A program made the translations under genes and the position numbers. The notes under the pieces were generated by a model. The model saw nothing but the letters and a program-made list of their open reading frames with translations. It had not been told where the DNA came from and made no database searches. DNA of 64,000 nucleotides. It comes from CAVOXO01 sp963700425 (GTDB lineage Bacteria; Actinomycetota; Acidimicrobiia; Acidimicrobiales; Microtrichaceae). Position 1 is the stretch's first letter. Each line of letters starts with the position of its first letter. Of the stretch, positions 35,446 to 45,252 are shown piece after piece. The DNA is taken from the NCBI GenBank assembly GCA_963700425.1, contig CAVOXO010000002.1:62001-126000 (forward strand), in the 5' to 3' direction.

Positions 35446-37583
35446 GTGGACCTCGACCTGAGCGGCACATGGCGAGCCGCGGCCACCGATTCGGCCGCCG
35501 AGCCGACCGCGACGGGCGACGGGTACGACGACTCAGGGTGGTCGACCGTCACCGTGCCCGGGCACTGGCAGGACACGGCCTCCTTCGCCGACCACGAGGG
35601 GCCGGTGATGTACCGGACCCGGTTCACCGCTCCTCCGCCCGACGAGGGCCGGCGCACGTGGCTTCGCTTCGAGGGGATCTTCTACCAGGCGGACGTGTGG
35701 ATGGACCACGCCTACCTGGGCGACATCGAGGGGTATTTCGCGCCCCACTCGTTCGAGGTCACCGACCTGGTCCGGTCGGGCGGCGATCACACGCTCGCTG
35801 TCGAGGTGACCTGTCGACGATCGAGCGACCCCCGGCGGGCGTCGACGCTGCTCGGCGCCTACGACGACGCTCCGCCTACGGCACCGCTGGCGAACCCGGG
35901 CGGCATCTGGGGGCCGGTCGGGCTCGTCGAGACGGGACCGGTGGCCATCCGACACTTCCGGGCCGTGTGCATCGCCGCGTCGGAAGCGGAGGCCAGCGTT
36001 CGGCTGCGGGCCGTCGTCGACTCCGCCGGCGAGAATCCCGTGGACGTCCGCCGCTGGGTCGACCGCGAATCCGCCACCGACACCATCACTCTCTCGCCGG
36101 GCGAGAACCATCTGGAGTGGACCGTCGACGTCGCCCGACCGCAGCTGTGGTGGCCACACTCCCTCGGTGACCCTCACCTGGTGGAGACCGGCGTGGAGAT
36201 CACCGGTGCCGAGGGTCGTCCGAGTGACCGGAGATCGGTCTTCACGGGGCTGCGATCGATCGAGCTGCGCGGTTGGCTGACCTCGATCAACGGCCGACGA
36301 CTCTTCCTCAAGGGAGCCAACCAACGCCCGCTCGACCAGTGGCCCGCGAGGCTGGACACGACTCGGATCGACCGGATGATCGACGATGCCCTGGCGGTCG
36401 GGCTCGACCTCGTTCGGCTTCAGGGACATGTCGCCCCACCCCAGCTCTACACGGCCGCCGACCGCGCCGGTCTCCTGATCTGGGCGGACCTCCCGTTGCT
36501 CGGCGGCGTCTCGCGGAGCGTACGTCGCGAGGCCGCCCGTCAGGCACGAGAGGCCGTGGATCTCCTGGGCCACCATCCGTCGGTGGTTCTGTGGGGGGCT
36601 CACAACGCCTCGGGGACACCCCGCCGCCGCGGAGCGGAGACCACCCGACCGAGCCGCGCCCGACGCCTCGTCAGCGCCGCGGCAGCCCAGCAGCTCCCTT
36701 CCTTCGCCGCCGTTGTCGTCGACGGCGCCGTCGCCCGGTCGCTGCGCCGGGCCGACCCGTCCCGCCCGGTCATCGCCCACTCGGGGCGAGTTCCCAGCCT
36801 CCCCCTCCTCGACGGAACCGACACCCAGATGGGCGTCGGATGGTACGTGGGAGGACTGCGCAGCCTCGAACGGTGGGCCGCCGCGCTGCCCCGGCTGGTC
36901 CGATTCGTCTCCGACTTCGGGGCCCAGGCTCTCGACCCGTCAGCAATCGACACGACCGCCCCCTCCTGGCCGGAGCCCGACTGGGAGGCACTCGCCTCCC
37001 GCCACGGCATCGAGGCACCACAGCTCAACGACCGGGTCCCTCCCCACGGGCATGCGAGCCCATCGGCATGGGCACACGCCACCGTCACCTACCAGGCGAT
37101 CGTTCTCACCCATCACATCGAAACCCTCCGGCGCCTCAAGTACCGTCCCGCCGGAGGCTTCTGCTTCACGTCGCTGGATGCTCCCGAGAGCGGCGATCCG
37201 TGGGCGATCGTCGGACCGACGGGCGAGCGAGGTGCCGCCTTCGACGCGGTGACCGCGGCGTGCGCCCCGGTGATCGTCGTCGCCGACCGGCTGCCCGACT
37301 CGATGAGGCCCTCGGCGGGCGCGGCGGTCGACATCCACGTGGTGAACGACCGCCACGAGCCGGTCGGGAACGCGATCGTGCGTGCCGTTCTCCGCTCCCC
37401 GTCGCGATCGACGAGCGACGATGGGCAGGGGACGTCGACGCGGACGCCACCACGCTGGTGACCACGTTCCAGTTCGTCACGCCCGCCGAACCGGGACCCC
37501 TGACCCTCGAACTCGAGCTCACGGCGCCCGACGGAACCAGTGACCGCCGCGCCTATTCGACCTTCGTGGAGGACGCCCCGTGA
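35446..37583 (+). CDS. Glycoside hydrolase family 2-like protein with altered catalytic residues
   Basis: About 712 codons, GTG 35446, one frameshift near 37405 before the C-terminal segment ending YSTFVEDAP. Domain order as in GH2: jelly-roll sugar-binding (YDDSGWSTVTVPGHWQD, MYRTRF, WLRFEGIFYQADVWMD), Ig-like, then a TIM barrel with INGRRLFLKGANQRP and DLVRLQGHVAPPQLYTAAD. Where GH2 enzymes have the acid/base NE (LWxxxNE) this has LWGAHNASG, and the nucleophile site SEFG reads SDFG. The first loses the Glu; activity on glycosides is doubtful. There is no signal peptide, so it is cytoplasmic. Confidence 0.75.
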
Positions 37584-38242
37584 CACCGACCGACGGCATC
37601 CGCCAGTTCGCCTACGTCCCGCCTCCGGGTTCGACCCGGGTGATACTGGTGCGCCACGGCGAGTCCGAACCGGCCCGCATCGACCGGCCGTTCCCGCTCG
37701 TCGGTGGCCACGGAGACCCCGCTCTGCACCCCGACGGCGAGGATCAGGCCCGTCGGGTCGGCGAGCGGCTCGCGTCGTGGCCCATCGACGCCCTGTACGT
37801 CACGACTCTGCGTCGCACTCACCAGACGGCTGCTCCGCTGGCCGCCGCAACGGGCCTCCAGCCACGTATCGAGGCCGACCTCCGCGAGGTCCATCTCGGT
37901 GACTGGGAAGGCGGGCTTCTGCGGATCCGGGCCGCAGAGGGCGATCCGATCTATCGCGAGGTTCACCGACGGCAACGTTGGGACCCGATCCCGGGAGCCG
38001 AATCGACCGAGGCGCTCGACCGGCGCACCCAGGCCGGGCTGTCCCGCATCGTGGCCGCACACCCCGATTCCACGGTCGTGGCGGTCTGCCACGGAGGGGT
38101 CATCAACCAGTTGTTGTGCCGAGCGACCGGCGCCACCGGGTTCGCCTTCGGCGGCGCCGCGAACGGCTCGATCTCCGAGCTGGTCATCGACGGGGACGGT
38201 CAGATCCTGCGGAGGTTCAACGACGTCGCCCATCTGGAGTGA
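37580..38242 (+). CDS. Histidine phosphatase superfamily protein (phosphoglycerate mutase-like)
   Basis: 220 residues, intact. GTG 37580 overlaps the GH2 stop by GTGA. Catalytic motif ILVRHGESEPAR near residue 25, Asp/Glu pocket in LREVHLGDWEGG, and VVAVCHGGVINQLLC near residue 175, the second His of the active site. It is a cytoplasmic phosphomonoesterase; substrate unknown (sugar phosphate, alpha-ribazole phosphate or acid phosphatase types share this fold). Translational coupling to the GH2-like gene suggests a linked carbohydrate function, inferred only. Confidence 0.88.
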   Translation: MTPTDGIRQFAYVPPPGSTRVILVRHGESEPARIDRPFPLVGGHGDPALHPDGEDQARRVGERLASWPIDALYVTTLRRTHQTAAPLAAATGLQPRIEADLREVHLGDWEGGLLRIRAAEGDPIYREVHRRQRWDPIPGAESTEALDRRTQAGLSRIVAAHPDSTVVAVCHGGVINQLLCRATGATGFAFGGAANGSISELVIDGDGQILRRFNDVAHLE

Positions 38243-38337
38243 ACCGGTCGGGTGCGGCCCCGCAGGCGCAATTGGGCTGATCCCGACCGCAAAGGTAGTT
38301 TCCTTCACGAGACAGGTCCCCGACCGAAGGACGCCAC

Positions 38338-39099
38338 ATGGCCGACACCATGCGCCGTGCGGGCGCAGACGCCCCCGAGATCAACGGCACCACCCGATCC
38401 GATGCCCCGTGGCCGGTTCGATTCCTCCACACCGCCGTCGGCAAGAAGTGGATCATGGCCCTGACGGGACTCGGCATGCTGGGCTTCCTCATCGCCCACC
38501 TGATCGGCAACCTCAAGCTCTTTCTGGGCACCGAGGACGACGGTCGCTACGCCATCGACGTCTACGCCGAGGGGCTCCGGGAACTCCTCCACCCGATCAT
38601 GCCCGATGGTGCGGTTCTGTGGATGTTCCGCCTGGGGCTCATCGTCATGGTTCTGGCCCACATCTGGGCGGCCGCCACGCTCACCGCCATGAACCGCAGA
38701 TCGAACGGCACCAACTACCAGTCGCCGCGTGACTACATCGCCGCCAACTTCGCGTCCCGTTCGATGCGCTACACCGGCCTGATCGTCGGCGCCTACATCC
38801 TGTTCCACCTCGCCGATCTCACTCTCGGTTACACCAACGACGGCTTCACCGAGGGTGCGGTCCACGACAACATGATCGAATCGCTCAGCCGCTGGCCGGT
38901 GGCGATCCTCTACATGATCGCCATGGTGGCCGTGGCGGTGCACCTCTACCACGGCGCCTGGTCGATGTTCCAGAGTCTCGGGTTCAACAACCCCGCCTAC
39001 AACTCGGCCCGCCGGGTCTTCGCCATCGCCGTCGCCCTGATCATCGGGCTCGGCAACCTCTCCTTCCCGATCCTCATCGCCACCGGCGTCGTCAGCTGA
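38338..39099 (+). CDS. sdhC: Succinate dehydrogenase cytochrome b subunit
   Basis: 253 residues, intact, ATG 38338 with AAGGA 6 bases upstream. A single fused anchor of the B type (five helices): GKKWIMALTGLGMLGFLIAH with the first heme His, HPIMPDGAVLWMFRLGLIVM, RYTGLIVGAYILFHLADL, and VAVHLYHGAWSMFQSLG. The histidines in HLIGN, AHIWA, FHLAD and HLYHG positions are placed to bind two b hemes. It anchors SdhAB and passes electrons to menaquinone. First of sdhCAB; its start has a 95-base leader without a recognised element. Confidence 0.92.
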   Translation: MADTMRRAGADAPEINGTTRSDAPWPVRFLHTAVGKKWIMALTGLGMLGFLIAHLIGNLKLFLGTEDDGRYAIDVYAEGLRELLHPIMPDGAVLWMFRLGLIVMVLAHIWAAATLTAMNRRSNGTNYQSPRDYIAANFASRSMRYTGLIVGAYILFHLADLTLGYTNDGFTEGAVHDNMIESLSRWPVAILYMIAMVAVAVHLYHGAWSMFQSLGFNNPAYNSARRVFAIAVALIIGLGNLSFPILIATGVVS

Positions 39100-39116
39100 G
39101 ACCGAAAGGGACCACC

Positions 39117-41051
39117 ATGGCACTCACTCTCGACTCGAACGTCCCCCCCGGCCCCCTCGCCGACAAATGGGAGAACTACAAGTTCGACCTGAAGCTGGTC
39201 AACCCGTCCAACCGCCGCAAGTTCTCCGTCATCGTCGTCGGCACCGGGCTCGCCGGAGGTTCCGCGGCGGCCACGCTCGGCGAGATGGGCTACGACGTCC
39301 AGGTCTTCACGTACCACGACTCCCCGCGGCGGGCGCACTCCATCGCCGCCCAGGGCGGGATCAACGCCGCCAAGAACTACAAGGGCGACGGCGACTCGGT
39401 CCACCGCCTCTTCTACGACACCATCAAGGGCGGCGACTTCAGGTCCCGTGAGGCCAACGTCCACCGCCTGGCCGAGGTCTCGGGGAACATCATCGACCAG
39501 TGCGTCGCCCAGGGCGTGCCGTTCGGGCGCGAGTACGGCGGCCTGTTGGACAACCGGTCCTTCGGCGGCGCCCAGGTCGCCCGCACGTTCTATGCCCGCG
39601 GCCAGACCGGCCAACAGCTCCTCCTCGGCGCCTACCAGGCCCTCGCCCGCCAGGTCAGCCTCGGCACGTGCACCATGCACACGAAGATGGAGATGGTCGA
39701 GGTGGTGCTCGACGAGGACGGCCGGGCCTGTGGGATCATCGCCCGCGATCTGACGACCGGCGAGCTGTCCCGGCATTCGGCTCATGCCGTCGTCCTGGCG
39801 ACCGGCGGCTACGGAAACGTCTACTTCCTGTCGACCAACGCCAAGAACTGCAACGCCACGGCGGCCTGGCGGGCCCACCGCAAGGGCGCCGCGTTCGCCA
39901 ACCCCTGCTACACGCAGATCCACCCGACGTGCATCCCGCCGGCGGACGAGTTCCAGTCGAAGCTGACCCTGATGAGCGAATCGCTCCGCAACGACGGCCG
40001 CATCTGGGTCCCCAAGAACGCCGACGACCGCGACACCGCCGCGTCGGAGATCCCCGAGAGCGACCGGGACTACTACCTGGAACGCAAGTACCCGGCCTTC
40101 GGGAACCTCGTTCCACGCGACATCGCCTCGCGAAACGCCAAGACGTTGGTCGACCAGGGGCTCGGCGTCGGGCCGCTGCACAACGGTGTCTACCTCGACT
40201 TCGCCGACTCGATCGGGCGGCTCGGCAAGGACGTCATCGAGGCCCGCTACGGCAACCTCTTCGAGATGTACGAGCGCATCACCGGCGAGAACCCCTACGT
40301 CACGCCGATGCGGATCTACCCCGCGACCCACTACACGATGGGCGGGCTGTGGGTGGACTACAACCTCCAGACCACCATCCCCGGCCTCTTCGCCATCGGC
40401 GAGGCGAACTTCTCCGACCACGGCGCCAACCGACTGGGCGCCTCGGCTCTCATGCAGGGGCTGGCGGACGGCTACTTCGTCCTCCCGTCGACGATCGCGG
40501 GGTACCTCGCGCCGCAACTGGGCGACCCGGTGATGCCGACCGACGCCTCGGCGTTCGTGAGTGCCGAGTCCGATGCACAGGAACGGATCGACTTCTTCAT
40601 GGGCGTCAACGGGACACGGTCGGTCGACCACTATCACCGTGAACTGGGCAAGATCGTGTGGGACTACTGCGGGATGTCCCGCAACGCCGCCGGCCTGGAG
40701 AAGGCACTGTCGGAGATCCCCGCCATCCGCGAGGAGTTCCGATCCGACGTCAAGGTGCTGGGAACCGCGGAGGGTGTCAACCAGTCCCTGGAGAAGGCCA
40801 TTCGGCTCGATGACTTCATGGAGCTCGCAGAACTGAAGGCCCGCGACGCCCTGCATCGTGAGGAGTCCTGCGGCGGCCATTTCCGCGAGGAGAGCCAGGA
40901 CGCCGAGGGCGAGGCGAAACGCGACGACGAGAACTTCATGTACGTGGCCGCCTGGGAGTACGCCGGCCCCGACATCGGCAACGACGCCATCCTGCACAAG
41001 GAACCTCTCGAGTACGAGGTCGTGCAGCCCAGCCAGCGAAGCTACAAGTGA
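39117..41051 (+). CDS. sdhA: Succinate dehydrogenase flavoprotein subunit
   Basis: 644 residues, intact, ATG 39117, AAAGGGA upstream. FAD-binding VVGTGLAGGSAAATLGEMGY near residue 42; the His that carries covalent FAD in RRAHSIAAQGGINAAKN; substrate site QIHPTCIPP and the catalytic Arg region ANRLGASALMQGLADG. It oxidises succinate to fumarate on the cytoplasmic face. The length and the motif QTGQQLLLG fit B-type complexes such as those of Bacillus and actinobacteria. Confidence 0.95.
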   Translation: MALTLDSNVPPGPLADKWENYKFDLKLVNPSNRRKFSVIVVGTGLAGGSAAATLGEMGYDVQVFTYHDSPRRAHSIAAQGGINAAKNYKGDGDSVHRLFYDTIKGGDFRSREANVHRLAEVSGNIIDQCVAQGVPFGREYGGLLDNRSFGGAQVARTFYARGQTGQQLLLGAYQALARQVSLGTCTMHTKMEMVEVVLDEDGRACGIIARDLTTGELSRHSAHAVVLATGGYGNVYFLSTNAKNCNATAAWRAHRKGAAFANPCYTQIHPTCIPPADEFQSKLTLMSESLRNDGRIWVPKNADDRDTAASEIPESDRDYYLERKYPAFGNLVPRDIASRNAKTLVDQGLGVGPLHNGVYLDFADSIGRLGKDVIEARYGNLFEMYERITGENPYVTPMRIYPATHYTMGGLWVDYNLQTTIPGLFAIGEANFSDHGANRLGASALMQGLADGYFVLPSTIAGYLAPQLGDPVMPTDASAFVSAESDAQERIDFFMGVNGTRSVDHYHRELGKIVWDYCGMSRNAAGLEKALSEIPAIREEFRSDVKVLGTAEGVNQSLEKAIRLDDFMELAELKARDALHREESCGGHFREESQDAEGEAKRDDENFMYVAAWEYAGPDIGNDAILHKEPLEYEVVQPSQRSYK

Positions 41052-41061
41052 GGATTCCGTC

Positions 41062-41844
41062 ATGAGCGCCAGAATGCTGAATCTCACCCTCAAGGTGTGG
41101 CGACAGGACGGGATGGACACCCCCGGTCGTTTCGAGACGTACGAGACCTCGATCGCCGATGACGCCTCGTTCCTCGAGATGTTGGACTACGTCAACGAGG
41201 ACCTGCTGGCCCGTGACGTCGAACCGATCACCTTCGACCACGACTGCCGCGAGGGCATCTGCGGCACGTGCGGCCTGATGATCAATGGGAGGGCTCACGG
41301 CCCCCAGAAGGGCACCGCGACGTGCCAGCTGCACATGCGGCAGTTCACCGACGGCGACACCATCGTCATCGAGCCCTGGCGGGCCGCCGCGTTCCCCGTT
41401 CTCAAGGATCTCATGGTCAATCGGGCCGCTCTCGACCGGGTGGTCGAGGCCGGCGGATACATCACGGTGTCGACCGGAGCGGCGCCCGACGCCAACATCA
41501 TCCCGGTTCCCAAGGACGCGGCGGACGCCGCCATGGACGCCGCGGCCTGCATCGGCTGTGGTGCCTGTGTCGCGGCGTGTCCCAACTCGGCGGGCCAACT
41601 GTTCACCGCGGCGAAGCTCAATCACATGAACCTGATGCCTCAGGGCCAGGCTGAGCGGTGGAGTCGATCGCAGTCCATGGTGGAGACCATGGAGGAGTAC
41701 TTCGGCAGTTGCACCAACCACGGTGAGTGCCAGGAGGCCTGCCCGAAGGAGATCTCCATCGACTTCATCGCCATGATGAACCGCGACTACCTGAAGTCGC
41801 AGATGATGAACGTGCGGCGCCTCGGGCAGCGGAAGGTCAGCTGA
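41062..41844 (+). CDS. sdhB: Succinate dehydrogenase iron-sulfur subunit
   Basis: 260 residues, intact, ATG 41062. Ten bases follow the sdhA stop. The [2Fe-2S] motif CREGICGTCGLMINGRAHGP with a further Cys (TATCQL), then the two clusters near the C-terminus: CIGCGACVAACPN and CTNHGECQEACPKEI. It carries electrons from FAD to the quinone. Ends 70 bases before the stop of the convergent lipocalin-like gene, with a palindrome in between. Confidence 0.95.
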   Translation: MSARMLNLTLKVWRQDGMDTPGRFETYETSIADDASFLEMLDYVNEDLLARDVEPITFDHDCREGICGTCGLMINGRAHGPQKGTATCQLHMRQFTDGDTIVIEPWRAAAFPVLKDLMVNRAALDRVVEAGGYITVSTGAAPDANIIPVPKDAADAAMDAAACIGCGACVAACPNSAGQLFTAAKLNHMNLMPQGQAERWSRSQSMVETMEEYFGSCTNHGECQEACPKEISIDFIAMMNRDYLKSQMMNVRRLGQRKVS

Positions 41845-41845
41845 C

Positions 41846-41859
41846 CGACGGATCCGTCG
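41846..41859. terminator. 14-base palindrome after sdhB
   Basis: CGACGGATCCGTCG is a perfect palindrome starting 2 bases after the sdhB stop. With a 4-base loop it gives only a 5-bp stem, so it is a weak terminator candidate. Confidence 0.3.
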
Positions 41860-41914
41860 ATCGTGCGGCTCGGGCTGCGGTGTCGGTGACGATGCCGCCG
41901 ATATCCGCGTCGGG

Positions 41915-42840
41915 TCAGACCGAGGGCGGCTGGTTCCATTCGATCCAGCCCACTCCCGACCGCCCGTCGGCCGTGCGGAACCGCGACAACGCCCTCGGGA
42001 AACGCGCCTCCCGCCCGTCATCGTGGGTCAACAACACCGGCGAGAAGGCCAGCGGATCGACCTCCATGTCGAGCCCACCGAACGACAGCGTCGCGCTCTG
42101 AGCGAGCCCCTCGGCGTCGAGAGTCGAGCGGCCGTCGCGACCTCGTCGAACTCGTGGAAGCTCGACGAACCCTCGTCGAGCACGTAGGCGACACCCCACG
42201 GAGTGTCGGCGAAGAAGGCGCCGGCCGAGTGGAAGCGGGTTCCGTCGTCGAGACGACCCGCCGACCAACTCCACGTGTTGGCCCACCAGTCACGGGCCGC
42301 TCCCCAGGAGTGGTCGCGCTGACCCCAGCCGTCGATCTCGATCGTGTCGTCCCCGACGAGCACGTGGCCGTGCACCCGGCAGGGGATCTCGTAGCGGGGC
42401 GTCACCGGCGGCCACAGGTAGGCCGCACGGTCGGTCTCCCAGTCGAGCTCGAAGCCGAACGGCACCCGGTCGCCCCTCGGGTCGTGATACATCTCGGCCG
42501 GAGTCATCGACGACCAGCGCGAACGCCTCGAGATTCAGGCTCATCCGCTCGAGTGGCTCCTCGACGACGTGATCGGCCCACAGGCCGTCGGCGCGCAGCT
42601 CCAGCGAGGTGGGCGACGAGGGGAGCGGGACGTCGTGGTCGACCACCGTGACGAGGTCACGGCCCGGCCCACCAGGCACGCCCAGTACCAGACCCGGTCG
42701 AGGTTGGGATAGATCCCGACCCGGACGTAGCCCCCGACGGCCCCGTCGGCGCCGAACCAGTCGAAGTAGTACGACTCGTTCCACAGCGGATGATCGTCGG
42801 GCACGTGACGTCGTTCATCGAGCGGGTCGGGCGCGGCCAT
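41915..42840 (-). CDS. Lipocalin-like DUF7064-type protein (frameshifts as assembled)
   Basis: About 308 codons, ATG 42840, with shifts near 42660, 42505 and 42130. Blocks over the frames: DDHPLWNESYYFDWFGADG and VGGYVRVGIYPNLDRVWYWA at the N-terminus, then IDGWGQRDHSWGARDWW-like HSWGAARDWWANTWSW, and LDMEVDPLAFSPVLL with the end SGVGWIEWNQPPS. The two beta-barrel halves (AttH/hydroxyneurosporene-synthase-like) and the HSWG motif match the DUF7064/65 group. Function unknown; related proteins occur in lipid or terpenoid gene clusters. It is convergent with sdhB and divergent from the SCP2-like gene. Confidence 0.65.
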
Positions 42841-42924
42841 CGCCACAGTCTGACCGGCGGCGCGCGCACGATGTCGACGATGCACCCCGACCACAGGGCG
42901 GGGCCGCTGATAGCTTCGGCACAC

Positions 42925-43295
42925 ATGGACCGTTCCGTGCTCCCTCCCGACGCCTCGCTCGTCGGGCTCCGCCGTCGAGCGGCGGCGATTCGGGTCGACC
43001 CCCCGTTCGCCACCGAGGTGAGCGTCGGCTACCGGGTCACCTCGGCAGAGGGCGCCGGGATCGACCTGGCGAGTGGTGGTGAACGGCGAGACGGTGTCGG
43101 TGGACGACCGCATTCGAGCTCGCCGACGTGACGATGAGCTGCGACATCGACACCGCCACGGCGCTCTTCTCCAACGGCCTGAGTGTTCAACGCGCGGTGC
43201 TCGATGGGCGACTGACGCTGGGTGGTGACCTGGCGATCCTCGTCGACCACCCGCGCCTCGCGGCCGTCATCGCCGACGTGACCCGAGATGCCTGA
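42925..43295 (+). CDS. Small SCP2-like (sterol carrier) domain protein (frameshifts as assembled)
   Basis: About 123 codons, ATG 42925. After the N-terminal helix (DASLVGLRRRAAAIR) the reading moves across frames: WRVVVNGETVSVDD, then AFELADVTMSCDIDTATALF, and NGLSVQRAVLDGRLTLGGDL. The pattern of strands and the GxLxxxGD end match SCP2 lipid-binding domains. It would bind lipids or acyl-CoA. The stop overlaps the fpg start by 8 bases. Two or more shifts make exact details uncertain; a full protein is supported because homology runs to the stop. Confidence 0.5.
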
Positions 43296-44134
43296 GCTAC
43301 CCGAGATCCGGGTGCACGCCGAGCGGCTGGACACGCCTGTACGCCGGCGCGGTGCTGGAATCGATCGAACCACTGTCGTTCACGGCACTGAAGTCGGTGA
43401 TTCCGCCGCTCACGGATCTGGCCGGGCGAACGGTCACCACGATCGGCGAGTCGCGGCAAGCTGTTCCTGCTGGACGCCGACGGGCTCATTTTCGTCGTGC
43501 ACCTCATGCAGGGCGGGCGCCTCACACCCGACGCCCGCAACTCGAAGAAGCCGCGCGGAGGGCTGGTCCGGTGGCGTTTCGAGACCCACGACCCGCTGTT
43601 GTTGACCGAGGCCGGCAAGGAGCACCGCGCGGGGGTATGGGTCGCCGTCGCCGACGAACTCGACACACTCGAACCCCTCGACGGGCCTGGGTCCCGACAT
43701 CGATGCCCTCGATCGCTCGGCGATCGGTGCCGTTCTCACCGAGGCCGGCGGATCGCGACTCCACGGGGTACTCCGCGATCAGCGCCGGTGGGCAGGCGTC
43801 GGGCGACGGCTCGCCAACGAGATCTGCTGGGACGCCGGGTTGTCGCCCTTCGCCCGCGCCACGTCGATATCGGGCGATGACCTGGACCGCCTGACCGAGG
43901 CCATCGGCACGGTGATCGACGCGTCGATCACCGATGAGACGGACCCGGGACGAGATGGTCCGCTCGGCCGACCGACTGGCCTCGGTTCACCGTCGGATGG
44001 GAGAGCCGTGTCCCCGATGCGGCGACACGATCAGGGCGGTCAGCTACCGGTCCTACGAGGTCGACTACTGCCCGACATGTCAGACCGGCGGGCGGACGCT
44101 GGCCGACAACACCACATCGAAGTTCCTCAAGTAG
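43288..44134 (+). CDS. Fpg/Nei family DNA glycosylase (frameshifts as assembled)
   Basis: About 282 codons, ATG 43288. The catalytic Pro2-Glu3 are in the start PELPEIRVHAERLD. Other blocks over four frames: VLESIEPLSFTAL, then KLFLLDADGLIFVVHLMQGG with the conserved Lys and His, GVGRRLANEICWDAGLSPF (helix-two-turn-helix) and zinc finger CPRCGDTIRAVSYRSYE with YCPTCQTGG. Shifts occur near 43338, 43452, 43690 and 43945. It removes oxidised bases such as 8-oxoguanine and nicks the abasic site. The intact active site and zinc ligands argue for a functional gene with sequence errors. Confidence 0.82.
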
Positions 44135-44150
44135 ACCGGCCGGCCGCCCG

Positions 44151-45146
44151 TCAGATCAGCCCGAGCTCCGCCACCGCGTCTCGCTCTTCGGCCAACTCGG
44201 CGACCGATGCATCGATCCGCTGCCGGCTGAACTCGTTGATGTCGAGCCCCTGGACGATCTCGTAGTCACCGTTCGCGACACACGCACGGGAACGACGAGA
44301 TGAGTCCCTCGGGAACCCCGTAGGACCCATCGGATCGAACCGCCATCGACACCCAGTCACCCTCGGGGGTACCGAGGTGCCAGCTGTTGATGTGGCTGAT
44401 GGCTGCGTTGGCGGCCGACGCGGCCGAGGAGAGGCCCCGGGCCTTGATGACCGCGGCGCCGCGTTGCGCGACCGACGGGATGTAGGTCTCCGCGTACCAC
44501 TCGTCGTCGGCGACGACCTCCGCTGCGCTGCGGCCGCCGATCTCGGCGTGGAACAGGTCGGGGAACTGCGACGCCGAGTGGTTGCCCCAGATCGTCATCT
44601 TCGTGATGTCGTTGACGGTGGTCGATGTCCGCTCCGCCAGCTGGGCCTTCGCCCGATTGTGGTCGAGGCGGGTCATGGCGGTGAATCGGTGGGGATCGAG
44701 CCCCTCGGCGTTGCTCATGGCGATGAGCGCGTTGGTGTTGGCCGGATTGCCCACCACGAGGACCTTGACGTCCTTGCGCGCCACCCTGCCCGAGCGCGGC
44801 GCCCTGAGGCTTGAAGATGCCGCCGTTCGCCGACAGCAGGTCGGAACGCTCCATTCCCTCCTTGCGGGGCATGGCACCCACCAGGAGGGCGACGTCGGCA
44901 TCCGCGAAACGCCTCGTCGGGATCGTCGGTCTGCACCATTCCCGCGAGCAGCGGGAACGCACAGTCCTCGAGTTCCATCGACACCCCGCGGAGCGCATCG
45001 AGAGCGGGGGTGATCTCCAGCATCTGGAGGATGACCGGCTGATCGTGGCCCAGCATCGAACCGCTGGCGATGCGGAACAACAACGAGTAGCCGATCTGAC
45101 CGGCCGCTCCGGTGACAGCGACTCTCATGGGGGTGGTGGCGCTCAC
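44151..45146 (-). CDS. mdh: Malate dehydrogenase (frameshifts as assembled)
   Basis: 332 codons, the normal length. GTG 45146 has AAGGAG 6 bases upstream (ATG at 45128 is internal). Nucleotide-binding VAVTGAAGQIGYSLLFRIA, NAD loop LLVGAMPRKEGMERSDLL, active region VVGNPANTNALIAMS, MTRLDHNRAKAQLA, and catalytic His in IWGNHSASQFPD. Shifts near 44910, 44800 and 44285 cancel out. It interconverts malate and oxaloacetate in the TCA cycle, in keeping with sdhCAB and icd nearby. It is transcribed opposite to sdh. Confidence 0.9.
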
Positions 45147-45252
45147 AACGATCTCCTTGGTGGAGTCCTCTGAGATGCCAGCGAGACTACCGACCGGGGC
45201 GTTGCGGACGGAAACCCCGCGCCATCGTCATGCCATGGGGACGACGTGCCGG

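Noticed and set aside
35533..36780. Open frame of 415 codons opposite the GH2-like gene
   Set aside because: GH2 fold blocks are clear on the other strand; this one is low-complexity Arg/Gly/Asp sequence.
38997..41120. Open frame of 707 codons opposite sdhA
   Set aside because: Reverse image of the sdhA codon pattern; no homology or ribosome site.
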